Origin: JBBKXJ01 sp037969395
Lineage (GTDB): Bacteria > Pseudomonadota > Gammaproteobacteria > Pseudomonadales > JAUIET01
Length of the DNA stretch: 25,113 nucleotides
Reading direction: 5' to 3'
Assembly: GCA_037969395.1 (NCBI GenBank)
Contig: JBBKXJ010000130.1
Location: 1-25,113, forward strand
The notes beneath the pieces were generated by a model. That model saw nothing but the letters and a program-made list of their open reading frames with translations. It was not told the origin of the DNA and searched no databases. Within the stretch, counting starts at the first letter, position 1. Every line of letters starts with the position of its first letter. This document shows positions 7,741 to 16,165 of this stretch, piece after piece. A program made the translations under genes and the position numbers.

Positions 7741-8874
7741 ATGCCTGGCTTACAACCCAATATCGATCCCGAAGGATTGCTCGAGTATTCCGTTGTGTTT
7801 AATGATCGTTCGCTTAATCACATGTCGCAGCGTTTTCAGACGGTGATGAACGATATCTCAGCGACCCTTAAAAAGGTGTACAACGCCAATGCAGTGGCGG
7901 TAGTGCCTGGGGGTGGCACATACGGCATGGAAGCGGTTGCGCGCCAATTCGCCACAGACAAAAGCTGCCTGATTATTCGCAACGGCTGGTTCAGCTACCG
8001 CTGGACGCAAATACTGCAAATGGGTGCCATCCCCTCGGCCACAACCGTGATGAAAGCGCAGCCGGTAACCGAGGCGGCGCAAGCGCCGTTTGCGCCGCCC
8101 GCTATCGACGCTGTAGTAGCACGCATTAAGGCCGAAAAACCCGACGTGGTGTTCGCGGCCCACGTCGAAACCGCCGCCGGCATGCTGTTGCCCGACGACT
8201 ATATTCGAGCCGTAACGGCGGCGGTGCATGCAGAGGGTGGGTTGTTTGTGCTCGACTGCATTGCCTCCGGCACGCTCTGGGTTGATATGCAGACCAGCGG
8301 CGTCGATGTGTTAATCAGTGCGCCGCAAAAAGGCTGGAGTGCCTCTCCTTGCAGTGCGCTGGTCATGTTGAGCGAGCGTGCCAGCGCGCGCATCGAGTCA
8401 ACCACCAGCACCAGCTTCGCTTGCGATTTACGCAAGTGGCTACAAATTATGCACGCTTATGAGAACGGCGGCCATGCCTACCATGCCACCATGCCCACCG
8501 ATGCCTTATTGACGTTTCGCGATGCAATGCAGGAGATAGAAGCTTATGGGTTCGATAAAGCCATGCAGCAGCAGCTTGAACTCGGGCGGCAAGTACGCGC
8601 GCTGCTGGTCAGCAACGGCTTTAGCAGTGTCGCGGCCGAGGGCTTTCAGGCACCAGGCGTAGTGGTGAGCTACACCGACGATGCGGATATACAAACCGGT
8701 AAAAAGTTTATGGCCGAGGGGCTGCAGGTTGCCGCAGGCGTGCCGCTGCAGTGCGACGAGCCGGAAGGTTTTCGCAGCTTCAGACTGGGGCTGTTCGGTC
8801 TGGACAAACTGCAAAATATTGAACGTACCGTCGACAATCTACGTACAGCGTTGCAACGCGTTCAATCAAGGTAG
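7741..8874 (+). CDS. Class V aminotransferase, alanine-glyoxylate/serine-pyruvate type
   Basis: This PLP-dependent aminotransferase is related to alanine-glyoxylate and serine-pyruvate transaminases; the exact amino donor is not determined. Key features are the VPGGGTYGMEAVARQFA phosphate-binding region, the cofactor-stacking aromatic in NGWFSYRW, D in FVLDCIASGT and the Schiff-base lysine K197 in ISAPQKGWSASPC. The frame is open back to 7606, but those 45 residues are unlike the family, and the product MPGLQPNIDPEGLLEYSVVF starting at 7741 (377 residues) has the expected N-terminus and length. AGAGAG lies about 8 nt upstream. The stop overlaps by 13 bp with the stop of the convergent serine protease gene. 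No operon partner is evident. Confidence 0.88.
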   Translation: MPGLQPNIDPEGLLEYSVVFNDRSLNHMSQRFQTVMNDISATLKKVYNANAVAVVPGGGTYGMEAVARQFATDKSCLIIRNGWFSYRWTQILQMGAIPSATTVMKAQPVTEAAQAPFAPPAIDAVVARIKAEKPDVVFAAHVETAAGMLLPDDYIRAVTAAVHAEGGLFVLDCIASGTLWVDMQTSGVDVLISAPQKGWSASPCSALVMLSERASARIESTTSTSFACDLRKWLQIMHAYENGGHAYHATMPTDALLTFRDAMQEIEAYGFDKAMQQQLELGRQVRALLVSNGFSSVAAEGFQAPGVVVSYTDDADIQTGKKFMAEGLQVAAGVPLQCDEPEGFRSFRLGLFGLDKLQNIERTVDNLRTALQRVQSR

Positions 8875-9560
8875 CGTTTAACGGCGCTTAAAAACGAGCT
8901 ACTCGGTGTAAAGAAACTGAGTCGCTCGCTGTCGCCGGCGGATACCACACCAATAATTGCATAGTCATGTACAACCGGCCCGCCGGAGGAGCCCTTGAAC
9001 GCTGCGCAGTTGGTGGCCACCCGGTACGACTCGTCGCGCAGTATTGTGCAATCAGCATGGTAAGTTAGCCGCCGGCCAGTTCTGCCCATTCCCTTATCGC
9101 GCGAATAGCCAGCCAGCGTGAGCGCCTGTGTGCCCGCTGTTGCCACGCTAACAAAACTGACCGGAACGGCGGCGGCTATCCCTGCGCTGACCGGTTCGTT
9201 TAATTTGAGCAGCGACCAGTCGGCGTGCATGCCGCCACCATCCACCATACGGCGAGCGCTGCGGACGGTGTTCGCTGCAGCATTGGGTAAGGTAAAAACG
9301 ATGTTCTGACTCAGGTCTGAGTAATGTTCAAGGCAATGCCAGCCGCTAAGAATCACGTCCTTGCTTACCAGCGTTGCAGTACAGTGCTGCTCATGGTGGC
9401 GTCGCTCACCATTTTTATATCGATAGCCAGGCACCGTAAGTCTGCCAACCGCTTGCAGCCAGGCGGGCGAAGCCGCACCGAACACCTGCCGAGGATCGGC
9501 GTTGCATTGCACGCTGCACGTTAACGCCAGAACAATAATCGCACGAGCTTTATATACAAT
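8862..9560 (-). CDS. Trypsin-like (S1 family) serine protease, probable AUU start
   Basis: This is a predicted exported chymotrypsin-fold protease. Counted from a GTG at 9512, the catalytic triad is H59 (ILSGWHCLEH), D98 (ADWSLLKL) and S176 (FKGSSGGPVV). The cysteines flanking the histidine (EQHC...WHC) and those before the serine suggest the usual disulfides. The GTG start would leave no signal peptide. Reading further upstream in frame, before any stop, gives VYKARAIIVLALTCSVQCNA, a typical signal peptide, but with no ATG, GTG or TTG ahead of it. Three ATT codons (9566-9558) precede it, and the third lies 7 nt after GGAAAG. I therefore place the start at ATT 9560. The product would be about 232 residues, compact for the family. 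Convergent with the aminotransferase gene. Confidence 0.75.
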   Translation of the reverse strand: MVYKARAIIVLALTCSVQCNADPRQVFGAASPAWLQAVGRLTVPGYRYKNGERRHHEQHCTATLVSKDVILSGWHCLEHYSDLSQNIVFTLPNAAANTVRSARRMVDGGGMHADWSLLKLNEPVSAGIAAAVPVSFVSVATAGTQALTLAGYSRDKGMGRTGRRLTYHADCTILRDESYRVATNCAAFKGSSGGPVVHDYAIIGVVSAGDSERLSFFTPSSSFLSAVKRYLD

Positions 9561-9593
9561 AATAATACTTTCCGACTTAAGGTTTTAGTAGGA

Positions 9594-9607
9594 TTCTAAT
9601 GTTAGAA
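9594..9607. promoter_or_regulatory. 14-bp dyad between divergent genes (operator candidate)
   Basis: The perfect inverted repeat ttctaa-tg-ttagaa lies between the divergently read serine protease gene and the histidine kinase gene. Its size and AT-rich symmetry suit a dimeric regulator. It could also be chance. No matching regulator gene is in the window. Confidence 0.25.
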
Positions 9608-9821
9608 CGACGCTGCGCGCGAACGTATAACGCCAACACACGGTTAGTTTTGACCACCGATCGCCCGCCTCTCATCATTCAGTAACAGCGCCAACATGAC
9701 GGAGTCACTGCCGTCGGGTTGCGCGTCGTCTAACTCCGGCACTGCGCTGCATATTGTCGTCTATACTGGAAGAAATGACGTTTTTTTGATCAATCAGGAG
9801 CAAAACAGTGAGGCGCAGTGC

Positions 9822-10511
9822 ATGACAGCAGCCAACTTTAGTATGCAGGAATTCGTAGCAATAGTGGCGCATGATTTGCGCGCCCCGATACGCCACATGC
9901 GTCAGTTTTCTGCAATGCTGGCTGAATCCGTTGCAGCGCCGACCGAGGAGCAGAAACAGTACGTCGAGTTTATCGAAAGTAGTTCACAACAATGCAGCCA
10001 GATGATGGACGCTTTAACTGAGCTGTCCAGATTGCACACGCAACCGGTGGAAGCTGTAGCAACCGACTTCGTCGCGCTGTTGTCCGAGGCGTGCGCGAGG
10101 CTAGCCGCTCGCAACGACTGTCAACCGACTTTGACTATAAACAATAGTGCCGATCAGCAACCACTTATGGATGCGCAGCATGCCAGAATACTGATTGCTG
10201 CGCTGGCCGACAACGCATTTAAATTCCGGCAGCGCAGCCACGCTCTGACGCTGCAACTGGATATTGCCAACGTTGATGGTCAGCAGGTCGTCAAGCTAAC
10301 CGACAATGGCATTGGTATAACACCGCATTTTATTGACCACTGCACCACCATTTTTAAACAATTTGATAAAACAGTGGAAGGGGTAGGGATGGGACTTACT
10401 CTGGTCGAAAATATTGCTCACCTTTATCGCGGCTCTGTGGCGATTTCAAGTGACATAAACGACAGTCAGCAAGGCACCGCTGTGACTATTGTTCTGCCGT
10501 TAACAACATAG
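9822..10511 (+). CDS. Sensor-less histidine kinase (HisKA + HATPase)
   Basis: This is a transmitter-only histidine kinase. The H-box FVAIVAHDLRAPIRHM carries the phosphorylated histidine H17 (H59 if the open frame is read from ATG 9696). The ATPase domain follows with N-box DNAFKF, G1 DNGIGI, F-box IFKQFDK and G2 GMGLTLVENI. The transmitter resembles those at the C-terminus of bacteriophytochromes and light/redox kinases, but no PAS, GAF, HAMP or membrane segment precedes it. I chose ATG 9822 because gagg lies 8 nt upstream. ATG 9696 has no ribosome site and adds 42 residues of no recognisable domain. It is the first gene of a four-gene same-strand phosphorelay group, 38 nt before the next. 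It probably receives input through a partner, or has lost its sensor. Confidence 0.82.
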   Translation: MTAANFSMQEFVAIVAHDLRAPIRHMRQFSAMLAESVAAPTEEQKQYVEFIESSSQQCSQMMDALTELSRLHTQPVEAVATDFVALLSEACARLAARNDCQPTLTINNSADQQPLMDAQHARILIAALADNAFKFRQRSHALTLQLDIANVDGQQVVKLTDNGIGITPHFIDHCTTIFKQFDKTVEGVGMGLTLVENIAHLYRGSVAISSDINDSQQGTAVTIVLPLTT

Positions 10512-10549
10512 TGTTCTCTCTCGTGCTTTATTAACGGAAATAAAAGCCA

Positions 10550-12310
10550 GTGAATGCCAGTTGCGAAAATCGTCAGAATCAAACAGGCACCGAACTTTCG
10601 GTGCTTTACGTTGAAGACGATAGCGCTGACGTAGCGCTGCTAAAATCGGTTCTCTCCAACGACAAAGTCATGACCTATACAATCAACGTGGTTGGGTCAA
10701 TAAATGCAGCGGAAAAGCAGCTGTCACATGTCAATTGCACCGGCGAGCGCTTCGACGTTATCCTGCTCGACCTGTCGTTGCCTGATGCGCAGAATATGCA
10801 GGCCATAGAACGCTTGCACCTGCACTGTTTAAATGTGCCGATTATTGTGATTACCGGCAACGTCGACCAGTCGCTGGCAATAAACGCCCTGAACAAGGGC
10901 GCGCAGGACTATCTTGTCAAGGGCAGCTACACGCTGGAGACACTGAGACGTACCATTAAATACGCGGTCGAGCGCAGTCAGCATCAAAAAGCGCTGCACG
11001 AATTAGCGCATACCGACGCACTGACCCAACTGCCCAATCGCCTTAATTTCAATAGCTATCTCGACGTGGTGTTGGCGCGTGCCAAACGGCAGAAGTTTAT
11101 TACATCCGTGCTATTCATCGACTTCGACAAATTCAAGCTCATCAATGACGTGCACGGCCACCAGGCCGGCGACCGGTTTTTAAAAGAGGTTGCCTCGCGT
11201 TTGCAGAGCAAGTTGCGATCATCAGATTACATCGCGCGGCTGGGCGGCGACGAGTTTGTCGTCGTGATCGAGCACAGCAAGCACTGGCTAAACGGCGTCA
11301 TCACTGTGCTTGATGCGCTAATTGAAACGTTGGCGCTACCGTTTATTGTTAACGATAAGGGGCAAACGGTACAGTCTAGCAGTAGCATCGGTGTGGCCGA
11401 GTTTGATTGCCTGGCAGGCAATAGCGACGCAGAGGCACTCTGCCATCAGGCCGACGTAGCCATGTACAGAGCCAAAAAGAAGGGCGGCAACTGCTATCAG
11501 TTTTATGACAAGGCAAATGAAGAAGAGGCATCGCGACGCATCAAGCTCGTCTCCGGGCTGGAAACAGCCCTGCAACAGCGTGAGTTCAAGGTGTTTTATC
11601 AACCCATTATCAATGCGGCCGATAACACCTGCAGTGGCGTAGAGGCATTTCTCAGATGGCAGCCAAACGACGGGGAGATTATTTATCCCGCCGACTTTAT
11701 TCCCTTACTGGAAGAAACTAACAAAATTATCGAGGTGGGCGAGTGGGTGTTGCAGCAGGCCTGTCTCGATCATCATAAACTGGTCGCGTCCGGCGTGCTG
11801 GCGGCGGAGGGTCGTATTAGTGTCAACGTCTCACCCAGTCAGTTCTTGCGAAGTGATTTTCTCCACACGGTAAAATGCGTGATTGCCGAAACCGGCATCG
11901 CGCCGGCTTGCCTGCAGCTGGAGATAACCGAAACAATGCAGGTCGATCAGCCAGACAGAATGATATTTACACTGCAGCAATTAAAAGACATCGGTGTGCT
12001 GCTGGCAATCGATGACTTCGGCACAGGCTTTTCCTCCATGCACTATTTGAAGGATATGCCAATAGACACCATCAAAATAGACCGCTCGTTTATCCAGTCT
12101 TATCTCAGCAGTCGGTCTGATCAACTGATTGTCGATGCCATGATAGGACTGGGCAAAAAGCTGGGAAAGGAAATTATCGTCGCCGGTATTGAGTCCAGGC
12201 CGATTGCGGATGCGCTGTTATTGTCAGGCTGCGATCACTTTCAGGGGTTCTATTTCGCGCGGCCTATGCCGTTGGTCGATCTGCAGCAGCAACACCCGAT
12301 CAGGGTGTAG
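10550..12310 (+). CDS. REC-GGDEF-EAL c-di-GMP response regulator
   Basis: This is a phosphorylation-controlled c-di-GMP enzyme. The REC domain (about 15-130) has an acidic pocket EDD, phospho-acceptor D in VILLDLSLPD, T in VITGN and K in YLVKG. The diguanylate cyclase domain has an intact GGDEF (232-236) and an RxxD inhibitory site (RSSD) five residues before it, so synthesis should be active and product-inhibited. The EAL domain (about 345-580) keeps NVSPSQF, LEITET, IDDFGTGFS, TIKIDRSF and HFQGFYFARP, but the signature is EAF (365-367) and the usual AEGVE segment reads VAGIE (544-548). Phosphodiesterase activity may be lost or reduced. The start is GTG 10550 with GGAA upstream. It is likely controlled by the kinases on either side. 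Confidence 0.93.
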   Translation: MNASCENRQNQTGTELSVLYVEDDSADVALLKSVLSNDKVMTYTINVVGSINAAEKQLSHVNCTGERFDVILLDLSLPDAQNMQAIERLHLHCLNVPIIVITGNVDQSLAINALNKGAQDYLVKGSYTLETLRRTIKYAVERSQHQKALHELAHTDALTQLPNRLNFNSYLDVVLARAKRQKFITSVLFIDFDKFKLINDVHGHQAGDRFLKEVASRLQSKLRSSDYIARLGGDEFVVVIEHSKHWLNGVITVLDALIETLALPFIVNDKGQTVQSSSSIGVAEFDCLAGNSDAEALCHQADVAMYRAKKKGGNCYQFYDKANEEEASRRIKLVSGLETALQQREFKVFYQPIINAADNTCSGVEAFLRWQPNDGEIIYPADFIPLLEETNKIIEVGEWVLQQACLDHHKLVASGVLAAEGRISVNVSPSQFLRSDFLHTVKCVIAETGIAPACLQLEITETMQVDQPDRMIFTLQQLKDIGVLLAIDDFGTGFSSMHYLKDMPIDTIKIDRSFIQSYLSSRSDQLIVDAMIGLGKKLGKEIIVAGIESRPIADALLLSGCDHFQGFYFARPMPLVDLQQQHPIRV

Positions 12311-12537
12311 CTAACGCCTGTTTTTTGCGGGCTGAGTCACGCTGAAAAATAAAATAACATTGCGCTATTCTGTTAGAAATCTAAGCTTTAGGAAGGGATT
12401 GCCGCCGTCCGCAAAGAAACCAGACTGCGACAACAGTAACCTTATAACGCGGCAATATCAGCCACGGCGCGCAGCATATAATTTTAAGCGAAGCTTACTG
12501 TTATGTTGTTACGCGAGGGCAAGTACTAAGGAATGTC

Positions 12538-13848
12538 ATGCCAAGCGTGAAAACAATCACAACTAATAACGACGCGATGAACCGCAAAGCAGGGGCCCAG
12601 GAAGCTGCAGCAAAAGCGCTGTTTGACTTAGCCTTGCAGCCTAAGACTGTCAGAACTGCCGACGCCGCTGTTAGCACTGCGGTGACAAAAATATTGTTGA
12701 TTGACGATTGCCCGCTGGACAGAAAACTCATTTGCCAACTGATCGCAAAAAGTGGCCACAGCTATGATATCGCCGAAGCTGATAGCGTCAGCGCTTCGTT
12801 AACGATGGTGGTAGAAAACGCTTACGATCTGCTGCTACTCGATTATCGCTTACCCGACGGCATTGGCCCGGGGTATATCGCCAAGCTGCGAGAATGCGCT
12901 AATAATTTCCATTTGCCGATTATTATTTTAACCGGCCACGGTGACGAGCATACCGCGATAGAGTCATTTAAAGACGGCGCTTCCGACTATATGCCGAAAG
13001 ATGATATGTCTACGGCATCGCTGTTCAGAGCGGTTAACAACGCACTGCATAAAGCTAAACTGCAGCTGCGTATTAATGAGCAGCGGCGGGAGATGATCGA
13101 AGCCAACGAAATATTAAAAGCGAAGAATCGCGAAATCAGTTGTTTTTATCAAACCGTGTCGCATGAGCTAAAAACGCCGCTAACCGGCGCCAGAGAGTTC
13201 GCTTCACTGGTGATGGACGGCGTTGTTGGCGAGATAAATGAAGAGCAGAAAGAACTGTTAGCCTGCTCTATTGAGTGTTGTGACTCTTTGAAGATACTGG
13301 TTGACGATTTGCTCGACGCCGCTGAATTTGAAAACGACGGCATGCGTATTTCTCTGCAACACTGGGCAATGAAAGATATTGTAGAGGGCGCCCTGGCGTG
13401 CGTTGGGTTAGCTGCACAGAACGAAAGCGCTGACATCCGCTTCACTTGCGAAGACAACTTGCCGTTGGTAAATGTCGATAAGACCCGAATTACCCAGGTC
13501 ATTAGCAATATTGTTAATAACGCCGTGAAGTTTGCGACCGGTGTAAAATCAGTCGATTTATCGCTAACGCTAAACCGGCAGGCGCAGCAGTTACAAGTTG
13601 ACATCGCTGATAACGGTCCGGGTATAGACGCCGAGCGTATCGAAAAAATATTCGAAAAATTTTATCAGGTGAAAGACAACACCGAATCGAAGCATAGCGG
13701 GATGGGGCTGGGGCTGTATTTGTGCAAAAAAATAATTGAAGCTCACGGTGGCAGCATCACCGTCAGGAGCAGCGTCGGAGAGGGCAGCGTTTTTACGTTT
13801 ACCATTCCGTTTGTGACGCAAGAAAACAACCAACTACAACCAGCATAG
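12538..13848 (+). CDS. REC-histidine kinase hybrid
   Basis: This is a cytoplasmic hybrid kinase of 436 residues with the receiver first. After about 50 low-information residues, the REC domain (50-165) carries LLIDD, phospho-acceptor D102 in LLLLDYRLPDG, ILTGH and YMPKDD. A helical linker (about 170-200) leads to HisKA with H209 in TVSHELKTPLTG. The HATPase domain has NIVNNAVKFA, DNGPGID, FEKFYQVKD and GMGLGLYLCKKI. With an N-terminal REC as the only input, the kinase is probably switched by phosphate from another kinase, making it a relay intermediate. AAGGA precedes the ATG. The next gene, a lone REC protein, starts 17 nt after its stop and is the likely phosphate acceptor. Confidence 0.93.
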   Translation: MPSVKTITTNNDAMNRKAGAQEAAAKALFDLALQPKTVRTADAAVSTAVTKILLIDDCPLDRKLICQLIAKSGHSYDIAEADSVSASLTMVVENAYDLLLLDYRLPDGIGPGYIAKLRECANNFHLPIIILTGHGDEHTAIESFKDGASDYMPKDDMSTASLFRAVNNALHKAKLQLRINEQRREMIEANEILKAKNREISCFYQTVSHELKTPLTGAREFASLVMDGVVGEINEEQKELLACSIECCDSLKILVDDLLDAAEFENDGMRISLQHWAMKDIVEGALACVGLAAQNESADIRFTCEDNLPLVNVDKTRITQVISNIVNNAVKFATGVKSVDLSLTLNRQAQQLQVDIADNGPGIDAERIEKIFEKFYQVKDNTESKHSGMGLGLYLCKKIIEAHGGSITVRSSVGEGSVFTFTIPFVTQENNQLQPA

Positions 13849-13865
13849 CGATGACCGGAGCGTTT

Positions 13866-14273
13866 ATGACCAACTCACAAAAAAAACCTACTATTCTTGT
13901 TGTGGATGACCACACCCCGATTTTACAGGCGCTAAAGCTGCGGCTGGAAAGTGCAAACTACACAGTGGTGATTGCGCATGACTGCGTCAGTGGCGCAATG
14001 CAAGCGCGCGAAACCAATCCGGATATTGCCGTGCTGGACATTAACCTGCCGGGTGGGAGCGGCTTCGAATTGGCAAATCGTATCGACTCGATTTGCGAGA
14101 AAAATGTGCGAAAAATTTTTATCACCGCCAGCCGTGACGAACAGTTTCGCTACAACGCCGCAAAACATGGCGCGGTCGAATTTTTGGAAAAACCGTTTAC
14201 ATCGGCGACGTTGTTTGACGCTATATGTCTCGCAGAAGAGAGCATGCTTTCAGCAGGCGGTGGCGCCTGCTGA
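13866..14273 (+). CDS. Stand-alone receiver (CheY-like) response regulator
   Basis: This is a single-domain receiver of about 135 residues: acidic pocket VVDDH, phospho-acceptor D58 in IAVLDINLPGG, T in FITASRD and K in FLEKPF. There is no effector domain, so it works by protein contact or as a phosphate shuttle between the neighbouring kinases and the GGDEF protein. I prefer ATG 13866, which has GGAG five nt upstream, to ATG 13851 (five residues longer, no ribosome site). It is last in the cluster; a strong hairpin overlaps its stop codon. Confidence 0.92.
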   Translation: MTNSQKKPTILVVDDHTPILQALKLRLESANYTVVIAHDCVSGAMQARETNPDIAVLDINLPGGSGFELANRIDSICEKNVRKIFITASRDEQFRYNAAKHGAVEFLEKPFTSATLFDAICLAEESMLSAGGGAC

Positions 14274-14276
14274 AAG
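14247..14276 (+). terminator. 13-bp perfect hairpin overlapping the stop codon of the receiver gene
   Basis: ctttcagcaggcg (14247-14259) pairs perfectly with cgcctgctgaaag (14264-14276) around a gtgg loop. The TGA stop (14271-14273) lies in the 3' arm, and the last protein residues (SAGGGAC) are encoded by the hairpin. Few U residues follow, so it may stabilise the mRNA end or terminate inefficiently. Confidence 0.65.
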
Positions 14277-14422
14277 TTGAGTTGCTCTAACTCACAGCAT
14301 GGCTGCTGTACTGATGTGTAGAATGGACTGGCCGCAACGCGGCGTAATCCACTTTTTTCATCTGAAGTATTGGTCGGTTATGCTGGCGCCAGGTCACGCT
14401 ACGACTTCGGCAATACTGCGTT

Positions 14423-14460
14423 GACTATGGCCAACCACTAAGACTATGGCCAACCACTAA
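14423..14460. repeat. Perfect 19-bp tandem duplication
   Basis: The unit gactatggccaaccactaa occurs twice back to back (14423-14441 and 14442-14460) in the gap between the signalling cluster and the acyl-CoA dehydrogenase remnant. It is non-coding and looks like a recent slippage duplication. Confidence 0.9.
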
Positions 14461-14529
14461 CGCCTCGCTTAAGTTGCCATTTTTGGTATGCTGTTTTCCC
14501 TGCTTCACTGCTGAGGAACCACAGCCACC

Positions 14530-15912
14530 ATGCACGAATACACGGCACCCATCAAAGACATCATGTTCACCCTTACCGATATGATTGGTATTGAAGAATT
14601 TGCCGCTCTGCTTGCGTGTGCAGACACGACCCCCGAATTACTGGAATCCATCTTTACCGAAGGCGGCAAACTTGTCACCGGCGTAATCGCACCCGTTAAT
14701 CGTCAGGCCGACCAGCAAGGCGTCACCTTTGATGACGGCAAGGTCAGCTACCCGAAAGATTTCGTCACCGCGTGGCATGCCTACGCTGAGGGTGGCTGCG
14801 CGGGGTTGTCCATACCCGCTGAATACGGAGGCCAGGGCATGGGCCAAACCGCCTATTGCCCGTTTCACGAAATGCTGTGCGCAGGCAGTCTGGCGTTTGT
14901 GCAGGGTCCGGGCTTAACGGTTGGCGCGGTTGAAGCAATTGCTGCGCACGGCACTGAAGAGATGAGGGCGCTGTACTTTCCGAAAATGGCAAGCGGTGCA
15001 TGGACCGGCACCATGAATCTGACCGAACCGCAGGCGGGTTCCGATGTGGGCGCATTGCGCAGCAGGGCACTGCCACAGGCGGATGGCAGCTATAAAATCA
15101 TCGGTCAAAAAATATATATTACCTGCGGCGAGCAGGACTTTTCAGAGAACATCGTGCATTTGGTGTTGGCGCGTATTGAAGGCGCGCCGCTGGGCTCGCG
15201 CGGCATCTCGCTGTTTCTGGTACCGAAACTAATTCCCAACGCCGACGGCTCTGCGGGCGCTGCTAATGACGTACGCTGTACCGGCATAGAGCACAAACTG
15301 GGCTTGCACGGCTCGTCGGCTTGCTCCATGAGCTACGGCGACAACGGCGGTGCCAGTGGTTGGCTGGTCGGCGAAGAAAACGCAGGCCTGGCGTGTATGT
15401 TCACAATGATGAACATCGCGCGGTTGCATGTCGGCCTGCATGGTACGGGCTGCGCTGAGCGTGCCTATCAAATGGCATTTGCCTACGCCCGCGAACGGGT
15501 GCAGGGCGTACCGGTGGGTGCCGACAGCAATCAAGCCACCACTATCGTTCAGCATGCCGACGTGCGCCGTATGCTGGTCACTATGCGCGCAAAAATTGCG
15601 GCGTCACTAGCACTTTGTTATTTGAACGCCAAGGCAATAGACCTTGCTGCTGCCTTGCCTGCAGGCAGCGTTTTGTATTAGCGTCTGTTAGCCGAAACCG
15701 TAGGCAGCTGGTTGCTGGCTCGCGGCGCGCTGCGTGCGCAACTCAGGTTGGCAGAGGGTGCTAGCGACGTTGATTTTCTGCGCGGCAAAATACATCTGGC
15801 ACGAGTATTTGCTGAACGTTTGCTACCGCCCACGACGGCGCTGGCTGCTGCTGCGCGCTGCGGCGATGATTTGCTATTTGCCGACAGTGAAGCTGCGCTG
15901 CAATCGTCCTAG
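14530..15912 (+). pseudogene. Decayed long-type acyl-CoA dehydrogenase (internal deletion plus amber stop)
   Basis: The first 383 codons (14530-15681) match the N-terminal two thirds of the roughly 590-residue acyl-CoA dehydrogenases of the DmdC/AcdA type. They include the N-terminal extension (MHEYTAPIKDIMFTLTDM), IPAEYGGQGMG, the flavin-binding WTGTMNLTEPQAGSD and the ARLHVGLHG helix. The frame then jumps from LNAKAIDLAAALPAGS directly to a C-terminal segment (RLLAETVGSWLLARGAL ... FLRGKIHLARVFAERLLP), normally found about 150 residues later. The missing part holds the RDARI...YEGT region with the catalytic glutamate. An in-frame TAG at 15679 splits the two parts; a leucine is expected there, so one TTG-to-TAG change explains it. 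The start has GAGGAA upstream. Probably non-functional; a truncated flavoprotein could still be made. Confidence 0.8.
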
Positions 15913-16165
15913 TGCCGGCCCATACCTGCTGGCGTGTTGTTGCACGCTGCCCGCGATTCAGACAATAATGCCAGGCGCATAAGACGTGTTAACAGGTTCA
16001 TTTATGTTCGATTTACAGCTATTTAACAGACTCGGTTGCCATTCACGGCGCCGGCAGATGCGAGGCTTTGACTGAGTAGCGCCTGCAACTGGTAGCCTAT
16101 TTAATTTGCCAGGCGGCTGCAATTAACAGACAACACCAACAACTAGCAGAGACGAAAAACATTAT
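15913..16165 (+). promoter_or_regulatory. Upstream region of the sucrose cluster
   Basis: This 250-bp gap has no gene. A TTGACT at 16068-16073 and TAGCCT at 16093-16098, 19 bp apart, form a weak sigma-70-like pair that would give a leader of about 60 nt for the sucrose-phosphate synthase gene. The spacing is long, so this is only a candidate. Confidence 0.2.

Noticed and set aside
12360..12566. 68-codon frame between the GGDEF-EAL and hybrid kinase genes
   Set aside because: It has no ribosome site, a composition unlike a protein, and overlaps the well-supported start at 12538.
15679..15681. TAG as a recoded or read-through codon in the acyl-CoA dehydrogenase gene
   Set aside because: A large internal deletion removes the catalytic region right before it, so simple decay explains both lesions; no recoding signal is seen.
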